A DNA stretch of 64,000 nt from NCBI RefSeq assembly GCF_900129215.1, contig NZ_FQUQ01000004.1, forward strand, positions 868,001 to 932,000, in the 5' to 3' direction. The stretch is from Pedobacter caeni. GTDB taxonomy: Bacteria; Bacteroidota; Bacteroidia; Sphingobacteriales; Sphingobacteriaceae. Below the pieces are notes generated by a model. It worked only from the letters and a program-made list of their open reading frames with translations. It was not told the DNA's origin and ran no database searches. Shown here in pieces: positions 8,378 through 15,156 of this stretch. Within the stretch, counting starts at the first letter, position 1. Each line of letters begins with the position of its first letter. Both the position numbers and the translations under genes were made by a program.

Positions 8378-9058
8378 TTATTGACTAATGATTGCTAACA
8401 CTTCAGAGATATCATCAATGATATGTGTAGGATGATATGGCAGCAATTCATCATGGGTAAATGCCCCGGTGGTAATGCCGATGGTATATTTACAACCTGA
8501 ATTTAAGCCCTCATTTACATCCACCTCGGTGTCTCCTACTTTGGCCACTTCCATTGGGTCTGTGATGTTTAACTCTGCCATGATCTTTCTGATCATATCA
8601 GGATATGGTCTTCCATTGGCTACCTCATCACTTGCAACCATATAATCTACAGTATCCTCCCATTTCAGGCGGGAAATGATGATGTCGGCGATATCTCTTG
8701 AAAACCCGGTATCCAGGCCTATTTTAATGCCTAGTTTTTTCAATTGAATAAAAGTGTTTTCTACGTTAGGAAGGGGAACCACATCGGCAGAGGTCTGGTA
8801 GAAGTTGATCATGAAGGCCACAAAATCAGTATGGATATCAGCAATCAGTTCTGCAGTAATCTTCGTTTGATCTGGTTCTTCTTTCTGAAGGATCATTTCT
8901 ATGGCAATAGGTTTCTCATAACCCATTATTGGATTGATCACCTCAATATTTACTTCATAACCATGAGCTTTCATGGCTTGCTGGAAAGCCAGACCTACGT
9001 AATTTTTATCTTTTACGGTGGTACCGGCCATGTCGAACACTACTAATTTTATAGACAT
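8378..9058 (-). CDS. phosphonatase-like HAD hydrolase (PhnX-related)
   Basis: This 226-residue HAD protein carries DMAGTT at 9-14. The nucleophile is D9 and position +2 is alanine, not the usual acid aspartate, which is the phosphonoacetaldehyde hydrolase signature. The cap keeps MGYEK at 45-49, aligning K49 with the Schiff-base lysine of PhnX (MGLLK in Bacillus cereus). LDTGFSRD and VGDTEVDVNEG supply HAD motifs II and IV. It would cleave the C-P bond of phosphonoacetaldehyde to acetaldehyde and phosphate, and the length fits the TIGR03351 phosphonatase-like group. It is the first gene of the operon, behind two inverted repeats. Confidence 0.8.
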   Translation of the reverse strand: MSIKLVVFDMAGTTVKDKNYVGLAFQQAMKAHGYEVNIEVINPIMGYEKPIAIEMILQKEEPDQTKITAELIADIHTDFVAFMINFYQTSADVVPLPNVENTFIQLKKLGIKIGLDTGFSRDIADIIISRLKWEDTVDYMVASDEVANGRPYPDMIRKIMAELNITDPMEVAKVGDTEVDVNEGLNSGCKYTIGITTGAFTHDELLPYHPTHIIDDISEVLAIISQ

Positions 9059-9061
9059 CTT

Positions 9062-9117
9062 AGAACATTTATTTGTTCTGCAATACTAAACTTTGTTTAT
9101 TAAAACTAAACAAAGTT
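9062..9117 (-). promoter_or_regulatory. two inverted repeats in the phosphonate operon control region
   Basis: An 11-bp perfect inverted repeat (AACTTTGTTTA at 9089-9099, TAAACAAAGTT at 9107-9117, 7-base spacer) and a 6-bp one (AGAACA at 9062-9067, TGTTCT at 9074-9079) fill the space before the phosphonatase ATG at 9058. The larger one contains TTTG at 9111-9114 (minus), and TAGTATTG follows after 22 bases, so it may overlap the -33 region. This is consistent with an operator. No regulator gene is adjacent. Confidence 0.45.
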
Positions 9118-9219
9118 AAAGTTAAGGAATTGTTAGTTTTCTTTATCTTCGCCCAGTGACCTGGCAAACATCTTTGCTCTTGCCTTGTTAAGCAGATTAG
9201 AAATTAAAAAAAGAAACAG

Positions 9220-9696
9220 ATGAAGTTCAATCCTATTGCCTTTGTTGTGAACCTGGCCATTCCTTTAGCTGCCGGTGCTTTGGGCAGCATATTAACCCTT
9301 ACCTCCGTAAAAACATGGTATCCGACTTTAGCGAAACCTTCTTTTAATCCGCCCGACTGGCTTTTCCCTCCGGTATGGACTTCTCTATTTATCCTGATGG
9401 GATTTTCGGCTTATCTGGTATGGCAAAAGAGGGCACAGGTAGCTCATTTCCCAAGAACCATTGCGGTTTATTTTATACAGATTGTCTTAAATATATTGTG
9501 GTCTTTCCTGTTTTTCTATGCCCATTCTATCGGTGCAGCTTTGTTTGAAATCTTTGCTTTACTGATCGCCATTGTGATCAATGCCAGGGTATTTTATAAG
9601 ATCGACAAAACCGCAGGCCTGCTTTTCATTCCTTACTTTCTTTGGGTATGTTTTGCAACACTGCTGACTTACAACATTTTCAGCCTGAACGGATAA
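9220..9696 (+). CDS. tspO: TspO/MBR family tryptophan-rich membrane protein
   Basis: The 158-residue protein has five membrane helices and the family signature in the first loop and second helix: TWYPTLAKPSFNPPDWLFPPVW. The helix NILWSFLFFYAHSIGAALFEI and the ending FLWVCFATLLTYNIFSLNG are also typical. TspO proteins bind porphyrins and other hydrophobic ligands and are linked to stress or tetrapyrrole degradation; whether they transport is unsettled. The length is normal for bacterial members. It is divergent from the phosphonate operon and stands apart from the next gene by 67 bases. Confidence 0.9.
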   Translation: MKFNPIAFVVNLAIPLAAGALGSILTLTSVKTWYPTLAKPSFNPPDWLFPPVWTSLFILMGFSAYLVWQKRAQVAHFPRTIAVYFIQIVLNILWSFLFFYAHSIGAALFEIFALLIAIVINARVFYKIDKTAGLLFIPYFLWVCFATLLTYNIFSLNG

Positions 9697-9733
9697 TTTA
9701 TTGGACAAGACCTAAAAACATAAGTGCTTTTGT

Positions 9734-9741
9734 TACATTTG
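9734..9741 (+). promoter_or_regulatory. -7 box before the 176-residue membrane protein
   Basis: TACATTTG fits TAnnTTTG and lies 38 bases before the preferred ATG at 9779. No correctly spaced -33 element is seen. Confidence 0.4.
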
Positions 9742-9778
9742 GGATATTTTTTAATCATCTTAAATGATTTGTAGCATA

Positions 9779-10309
9779 ATGAAACCAGTATCCTTATTGT
9801 TTTTTCTATTCCTGGCCTATACATCTGTCTTTGCACAAAATGCAGACATCAATAATTTTATCGTTAAGGAAAGCCTGCTTAAAAACAGTAAACTGGCCAT
9901 TATCGCTGCAGATTCACTGGACCATCCCATAGAAAAGATCAATGGGGTATATACCTTTACGGTAAGTGGATTTACGCAGTCCATTACTTTCAATGATGGA
10001 GTTGCCGTATTGCCTTTACAATTAGAAAGGTCTGCATTTGTCTACCTGAAACATCAAAATGATAAGGGTACACACAGCAAGCTCCTGTATGTCTACAAAA
10101 AGGATGGCACCTTAAATCCATACACGATCAACAGCATGTGGCTGATCCTGTTTCCGGTGATCCTGGTATTTCTGGCCTTTGCCTTCAGAAAGTTCATCAT
10201 CATCGCTGTGATCCTGTTACTGATTTTCTTTTACTTCAACCATAGCAACGGACTAAATGTATCAACTTTCTTTGAGACGGTCTTTGACGGCCTGAAGAAA
10301 ATGTTCTAG
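9779..10309 (+). CDS. hypothetical exported membrane-anchored protein
   Basis: I do not recognise the family. The ATG at 9779 is preferred over that at 9764 because it opens a signal peptide directly (MKPVSLLFFLFLAYTSVFAQ). The 176-residue product then has a beta-rich extracytoplasmic part of about 95 residues (YTFTVSGFTQSITFNDGVAVLPLQL), one or two adjacent C-terminal membrane helices (WLILFPVILVFLAFAF, FIIIAVILLLIFFYF), and a short tail. The layout suggests an envelope protein with its domain outside the cytoplasm. Its stop codon overlaps that of the convergent TamL gene by 4 bases. Confidence 0.65.
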   Translation: MKPVSLLFFLFLAYTSVFAQNADINNFIVKESLLKNSKLAIIAADSLDHPIEKINGVYTFTVSGFTQSITFNDGVAVLPLQLERSAFVYLKHQNDKGTHSKLLYVYKKDGTLNPYTINSMWLILFPVILVFLAFAFRKFIIIAVILLLIFFYFNHSNGLNVSTFFETVFDGLKKMF

Positions 10310-12714
10310 AAAGGCATCCCTATCCCGAAATTGTATTGTACAAACCGATAGCCATCAGGGGCATTTTTCAGCCTATAGGCATCTTTAAAGGCCTTGCCTC
10401 CGCTAAAGAATTTGCTGATGACCCATTGGTCAGATCCTGTAAATTGTGGGTCTTTAAGTTTTAGTCCGATGTCAAAACGGAATACAAAATATTGTACATC
10501 ATAACGGAAGCCCATACCGGTACCGATGGCGATCTGTTTACCCAGATTTTTAAGTTCAAAACGGGTTTCCGGCTTACCTTTAGACGCACTATCTGAAATA
10601 TTCCACACATTACCAAAATCCAGAAACACCGCACCTTTTAGTTTACCGCCAAAAAATTTATCCAATAGTTTATACCGGTATTCCAGGTTCGCTTCCAGGT
10701 GCATCTCTCCCAACTGGTCAATTCCATAAAGTGCTTTACGTTCTTCTTGACTAGTGAGGGTCTCTCCTCTGTTGTAATTACCAGGACCCAGTGTTCTGGC
10801 CTGCCAGGCTCTCACCCCTGCGGAACCTCCGGCAAAGAAAGATTTCTCAAAGGGCATCTGTACAGAGTTCCCATAGGCATAACCTATTCCCGCATTCAGC
10901 CTGCTCACAAACTGTCGCTCTCCTCCTAAACTTTTATACCAGCGGATGTCAATTTCCGGCCGGATATACTGATTAAATGGCAATCCAAGAATTTCTGCAG
11001 GATTATCGTTTTTAGCATCACTTTTGCTTCCGGTAAGCTTAGATATTCCCTGCAACAAGTTACCGGCAACATCGAGGTTTCCACGGAAATAAATAAAACT
11101 TTTATTGCTCAAAAGCTTGTCCGCATTTAAAGAGTAGGTATATTTTATTCCTAAGGTGATGTCTTTTCTGGCCAGTAGTCTTAATGAATAAAGATTGTTT
11201 AAGATCAGGTGTTCAAAGTTCCCTGTCGAGTCATTGGCGTTGAAAAGTAAACTACCAAACCTATATTCGAAATTTAAAGGAGTGAGCGAGTGTAACTTCG
11301 ATTTTGTCTCAATAAATTCATAGGTAAGAGAGGCCAGGTATACCCTTCTGGTGAAGAGGTCCTTTTGTAAGGAATAAACATAACTGGTAGAAAACACGGT
11401 ATGTGGCATCCCCCCTTTTCCTGTCACATATTTTGAGAAAAACGGGGCCATCAGGCGGGGAACAGATAAACTGGCGCTGACCGAAAAGTCGCGTTGGTAG
11501 ATGTCGCCAAAAAGGCCTCCACCCTGTCCTACTCTGGATTGCAATCCACCCTTTATCTGAAATTCAAATCGTTCAGCACCCCGCAGAAAATTATTATTGG
11601 TATAGGTATTACTCAAGTTAAACCCAACTGTTCCACCATTAAAAGGCACCTCCCCCTCCACTCTGTTGCTCATAATTTTCTGAGGGATCAACTGGATAAA
11701 AGGGTTCACTTTATTGGAGCTGTCTTTCGCTTTCTGGTATTCAATTTTTACATTCTTAAACACATTCAGCTCATACAAACGGTCAAAAGTGGTGGTCTCG
11801 TTACGAACATCATATTCTTCGCCCTGACGTAGGAAATTATACCTGACTATCGGGTTTCTTCTAAACTTTTTTGAAAGGTCGGTATACCTCAACCCTTTAA
11901 AAATCCTTTTGTTTAAGACCACTGTATCCGGATATCCCTCTGAGTTGGGGGCAATCAATACATTGGCTTCTCCGATGGTGTATTTCACATGATGAGGTTT
12001 ATCCAATGGGTTATCAATCTGCAGTGTTACTTTTGCCTTACTGGCATTGCTGTTGGAATCGACCAGATATTTCACATAAGGTTTTGAAAAATCATAATAT
12101 CCGTTCTCTCTCATCAGCTGGTAAATCTGATCCCGCTCATGTCCAAGTGAATCATCATCGTAACGCATTCCTTTTTTAAGGTGGGAAAACAGCTCTTTCT
12201 TTGACAGGTACAAGCTTTTAACCGCGGAATCCGGGATTTCATATTTGATGTCACTAATCGAGAACTCAGGGCCCATTTTTGTAGAAAAAAGAACTTCTGC
12301 TTTTTGATTTTTAACCTTAATATCTGATTTCACCTTTGCCATAAAATAGCCTTTGGAAACCAGGTATTTTTCAATCTGGTTGCGGGAGATTTCTACCAGG
12401 GCGCTATCCAGAATCGGAGGCGGACTTCCAATAGACTTGATGTTGCTCGTCTTATAGCGGCCGTTTTTGGTATTGAAAATATTATATAGAAATACATTCA
12501 CCCCGATTGTTGAAGTGGGACGGATGTCTTTTTGAATATAGTTGTAAGCTTCTTCTTCGAAAGTTTTGCTGAGGCTGTCGATTTTTACCTTTTTAACAAC
12601 AGATTGATAGTCTTCAATGTATTTTGTTGAGGAACATCCTGTGACAAAAACAATAATAAGTAGTAATATTGCACGAAACCCGACATTCTTTTTATAATTA
12701 TAGTATGCTTTCAA
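10306..12714 (-). CDS. TamL-type BamA/TamA-family outer-membrane lipoprotein
   Basis: This is an 802-residue Omp85-family protein. The N-terminus is a lipoprotein signal (AILLLIIVFVTGC, lipid cysteine C27), followed by POTRA-like repeats and a C-terminal 16-strand barrel with GGSAGVRAWQARTLGPGN near the conserved lid region and an aromatic end (NFGIGMPF). The lipid anchor separates it from BamA and matches TamL of Bacteroidota, which works with a TamB partner; no TamB gene is present here. The only possible start is TTG at 12712-12714, because an in-frame stop lies upstream and no ATG precedes the lipobox. That start overlaps the divergent methyltransferase start by 10 bases. Confidence 0.8.
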   Translation of the reverse strand: MKAYYNYKKNVGFRAILLLIIVFVTGCSSTKYIEDYQSVVKKVKIDSLSKTFEEEAYNYIQKDIRPTSTIGVNVFLYNIFNTKNGRYKTSNIKSIGSPPPILDSALVEISRNQIEKYLVSKGYFMAKVKSDIKVKNQKAEVLFSTKMGPEFSISDIKYEIPDSAVKSLYLSKKELFSHLKKGMRYDDDSLGHERDQIYQLMRENGYYDFSKPYVKYLVDSNSNASKAKVTLQIDNPLDKPHHVKYTIGEANVLIAPNSEGYPDTVVLNKRIFKGLRYTDLSKKFRRNPIVRYNFLRQGEEYDVRNETTTFDRLYELNVFKNVKIEYQKAKDSSNKVNPFIQLIPQKIMSNRVEGEVPFNGGTVGFNLSNTYTNNNFLRGAERFEFQIKGGLQSRVGQGGGLFGDIYQRDFSVSASLSVPRLMAPFFSKYVTGKGGMPHTVFSTSYVYSLQKDLFTRRVYLASLTYEFIETKSKLHSLTPLNFEYRFGSLLFNANDSTGNFEHLILNNLYSLRLLARKDITLGIKYTYSLNADKLLSNKSFIYFRGNLDVAGNLLQGISKLTGSKSDAKNDNPAEILGLPFNQYIRPEIDIRWYKSLGGERQFVSRLNAGIGYAYGNSVQMPFEKSFFAGGSAGVRAWQARTLGPGNYNRGETLTSQEERKALYGIDQLGEMHLEANLEYRYKLLDKFFGGKLKGAVFLDFGNVWNISDSASKGKPETRFELKNLGKQIAIGTGMGFRYDVQYFVFRFDIGLKLKDPQFTGSDQWVISKFFSGGKAFKDAYRLKNAPDGYRFVQYNFGIGMPF

Positions 12715-13454
12715 AATCTCAAATAAGTTTTATTAAATCGTTACATCAAAAAAAGTACCGTAAAGAAAATGGGATATTTATTATTGAAGGTATAAAATCT
12801 ATTGCAGAGTTTATTCAATCTTCATACCAGATTCACAGCATCTATTATCTGGCTCAATATCAGCCGCTACTTCCAGCTTTACCGGCAAATATAAAGTTAT
12901 TTGAAGTAAACAACGCGGAACTCGATAAGATTAGTACATTGCAGACTCCACAAGGGATTCTTGCCCTTGTTCGTATCCCTGAAAATCCGGTATTGGACGT
13001 TAAACAACTAAGAGATGCCTTTTCCTTAGTACTGGATGATGTACAGGATCCGGGAAATCTGGGCACGATTATCCGCACTGCAGATTGGTTTGGCTTTAAA
13101 CAGATCATTTGCTCCAATCATACAGTAGAAGTCTATAACCCGAAAACGGTACAGGCAACCATGGGTTCCTTAAGCAGGGTAAATATTTTCTATCAGGACC
13201 TGGCTCCTCTTTTATCGGCAAAGACAGTTCCGGTATTTGGGGCAGTATTTAATGGCAAAAGTATGTATGATATGGACTGGGGAAAGGAAGGATTGGTTGT
13301 TTTGGGGAATGAAGGGCAGGGAATTTCCCCGGAAATCCTCGAATTGATTAGCGATCCGGTGACCATTCCGAGGATTGGAGGAGCAGAATCTTTAAACGTA
13401 GCTGTTTGTGCTGCAATACTATGCGCAGATATTAGCAGAAATTTTCAGAAATAA
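12705..13454 (+). CDS. SpoU/TrmH-family RNA 2'-O-methyltransferase
   Basis: The start is set at the ATG at 12705 (MLSKSQISFIKSLHQKKYR), the usual N-terminus for the family; the frame runs 12 codons further upstream. The 249-residue protein has an N-terminal substrate-binding domain (IIEGIKSIAEFI) and a SPOUT methyltransferase domain with LDDVQDPGNLGTIIRTADWF, VLGNEGQGIS and IPRIGGAESLNVAVCAAIL, the knot motifs that bind S-adenosylmethionine. It methylates a ribose in rRNA or tRNA; the target is not evident. Its start overlaps the divergent TamL gene, and a tRNA-Cys gene follows 48 bases after the stop. Confidence 0.9.
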   Translation: MLSKSQISFIKSLHQKKYRKENGIFIIEGIKSIAEFIQSSYQIHSIYYLAQYQPLLPALPANIKLFEVNNAELDKISTLQTPQGILALVRIPENPVLDVKQLRDAFSLVLDDVQDPGNLGTIIRTADWFGFKQIICSNHTVEVYNPKTVQATMGSLSRVNIFYQDLAPLLSAKTVPVFGAVFNGKSMYDMDWGKEGLVVLGNEGQGISPEILELISDPVTIPRIGGAESLNVAVCAAILCADISRNFQK

Positions 13455-13502
13455 ATTGCATACTAAGTTATAATTACTATTTTTGCATCCTGAATTTCAA
13501 CA

Positions 13503-13573
13503 GGTCGAGTGGCCGAGTGGCTAGGCAGAGGTCTGCAAAACCTCCTACAGCGGTTCGAATCCGCTCTCGACCT
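13503..13573 (+). tRNA. tRNA-Cys (anticodon GCA)
   Basis: A full cloverleaf of 71 bases is visible. The acceptor stem is GGTCGAG/CTCGACC, the anticodon stem GAGGT/ACCTC carries loop CTGCAAA (anticodon GCA at 13535-13537), and the T arm has GGTTCGAATCC. The discriminator base is T, as expected for tRNA-Cys. CCA is not encoded. Confidence 0.95.
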
Positions 13574-13611
13574 CAGATTTATAATAAATTAAAAAATTAA
13601 AGGTTCACACC

Positions 13612-13788
13612 ATGGCAGTAACGAGATTAAAAAGAAAAGACAGAAGAAATAAGACTTTCGCTAAATTAGACGTGAAAAACTTAAAGTTAGCTACGAACAT
13701 CGAATTGGGTAGCCGTTCTAAACAATCTACTAAAGACCAATTGGCTAAAAACAATGCGGTTCTTGATAAACTTACTGCAAAAGCATAA
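13612..13788 (+). CDS. conserved small basic protein (58 residues)
   Basis: A short frame starts ATG at 13612 and ends TAA at 13788, and encodes MAVTRLKRKDRRNKTFAKLD followed by a lysine-rich stretch with IELGSRSKQST. It lies 38 bases after tRNA-Cys and is followed at once by a strong terminator, so the tRNA and this gene may share a transcript. The basic composition (about 14 Lys and 5 Arg) suggests an RNA- or ribosome-associated protein. I believe similar short proteins occur widely in Bacteroidota, but I cannot name the family and no function is known to me. Confidence 0.7.
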   Translation: MAVTRLKRKDRRNKTFAKLDVKNLKLATNIELGSRSKQSTKDQLAKNNAVLDKLTAKA

Positions 13789-13807
13789 GTTTCTGTTTTA
13801 ACAACAC

Positions 13808-13842
13808 AAAAAAGACCTTAGGATATCCTAAGGTCTTTTTTT
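13808..13842. terminator. bidirectional intrinsic terminator
   Basis: AAAAAAGACCTTAGGAT pairs with ATCCTAAGGTCTTTTTT around a central GATATC. It ends the tRNA-Cys/58-residue gene transcript and also faces the convergent pyrD gene. Confidence 0.9.
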
Positions 13843-13886
13843 ATGCCTGTTATTTTCCTTGAAGGCCTTCAACTGAAAGAACCCGC

Positions 13887-14915
13887 CTAAACGAGTTCTT
13901 TACAAATTCTTTTCACTATTCCAGGTCCTTCATAAATGAAGCCTGTATAAAGCTGTACCAGAGCTGCACCAGCCTCCAGCTTATCTTTAGCATCCTGCGG
14001 AGAATGAATTCCTCCCACCCCTATGATCGGGAATGCTTTATTTGATTTGTCGGACAGGTACCTGATCACCTCTGTAGACCGAAGGGTCAATGGCTTTCCA
14101 CTTAATCCTCCCGCTTCATTCAGCACTTTCTCCGTCGTACGTAAACCAGACCTGTCAATGGTCGTATTGGTGGCAATCACACCTGCGATTCCGGTCTCCA
14201 TTACAATTTCCACGATATCGTCCAGTTGCTCATTAGTCAGGTCAGGAGCGATCTTTAACAAAATCGGCCTGCAAACCTCATGCGTCTGATTTCTTTGCTG
14301 CAGCGTATTCAACAAGTGCATCAGCGGTTCTTTCTCTTGCAGCTCCCTTAATCCTGGTGTATTCGGGGAACTGACATTGACCACAAAGTAATCCACCACA
14401 TCAAACAGGCGGTCAAAACATTTGATATAATCATTTACCGCATCCTCATTGGGGGTGCTTTTATTTTTACCGATGTTTCCACCGATCACAATGCTCTTAT
14501 CTTTATCTTTCAGCAGTCTTAAACGTTCTGCCAGCGTATCTACTCCTTTATTGTTGAAGCCCATCCTGTTGATGATCGCCCCATCTTCCGGCAGGCGGAA
14601 CATACGCGGCTTATCATTTCCCGGCTGAGGCAATGGTGTAACCGTGCCCACTTCTATAAATCCAAAACCGAGATTGCTCAGCGCCTCTATGTATTCTCCG
14701 TTTTTATCAAATCCTGCGGCAAGTCCTACGGGATTTCTAAACTTTATTCCAAAAACTTCCCTTTCCAGCCCTTTAATGTTCACATCAAAGCTGCTGCGTA
14801 AAATTGTTCTCCCAAGTGGGAAATGATTATGGAACCAATTCAGCTGTTTCACCACAAAATGGTGCACTTTTTCTGGATCAAACTGGAAAAACAGGGGTTT
14901 AATTAGACGATACAT
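13887..14915 (-). CDS. pyrD: dihydroorotate dehydrogenase (quinone), class 2
   Basis: The 342-residue enzyme oxidises dihydroorotate to orotate in pyrimidine synthesis and passes electrons to quinone at the inner membrane. The N-terminal helical extension (MYRLIKPLFFQFDPEKVHHFV) is the membrane-associating part that marks class 2. Conserved segments are NPVGLAAGFDKNGE at 61-74, EVGTVTPLPQPGN at 88-100, RMGFNNKG, and NVSSPNTPGLR at 180-190 with the catalytic serine. GVGGIHSPQDAKDKLEAGA forms the flavin phosphate site. The length is normal. It is transcribed alone, with a TATTTTTG element at 14948-14955 (minus strand) 33 bases upstream. Confidence 0.95.
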   Translation of the reverse strand: MYRLIKPLFFQFDPEKVHHFVVKQLNWFHNHFPLGRTILRSSFDVNIKGLEREVFGIKFRNPVGLAAGFDKNGEYIEALSNLGFGFIEVGTVTPLPQPGNDKPRMFRLPEDGAIINRMGFNNKGVDTLAERLRLLKDKDKSIVIGGNIGKNKSTPNEDAVNDYIKCFDRLFDVVDYFVVNVSSPNTPGLRELQEKEPLMHLLNTLQQRNQTHEVCRPILLKIAPDLTNEQLDDIVEIVMETGIAGVIATNTTIDRSGLRTTEKVLNEAGGLSGKPLTLRSTEVIRYLSDKSNKAFPIIGVGGIHSPQDAKDKLEAGAALVQLYTGFIYEGPGIVKRICKELV

Positions 14916-14947
14916 TTAACGAATATAGAAAGGGTTTAGACAAGGCG

Positions 14948-14955
14948 CAAAAATA
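14948..14955 (-). promoter_or_regulatory. -7 box of pyrD
   Basis: Minus-strand TATTTTTG fits TAnnTTTG. A TTG at 14978-14980 lies 22 bases upstream, slightly longer than the preferred spacing. Confidence 0.45.
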
Positions 14956-15141
14956 CGCAGTAATGTTAAGAAAACATCAACACTACGCATAAAATTACTG
15001 CCAGTGCAGAGCCGAAGCCAGGTTCAGCCTTCATGATAAACGCAGAAACACGCAAAAAACAGGGATTTAAAGGTCGTAAAAGGGATAAAATAAATTACAA
15101 AACGATCAGAATAATATACTGATGAAAAGCAAACAAAGTTG

Positions 15142-15149
15142 TATTTTTG
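15142..15149 (+). promoter_or_regulatory. -7 box just ahead of the ABC-F start codon
   Basis: TATTTTTG ends 7 bases before the ATG at 15157, implying a very short or leaderless 5' end. No good -33 element is seen. Confidence 0.45.
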
Positions 15150-15156
15150 CAGCCAA

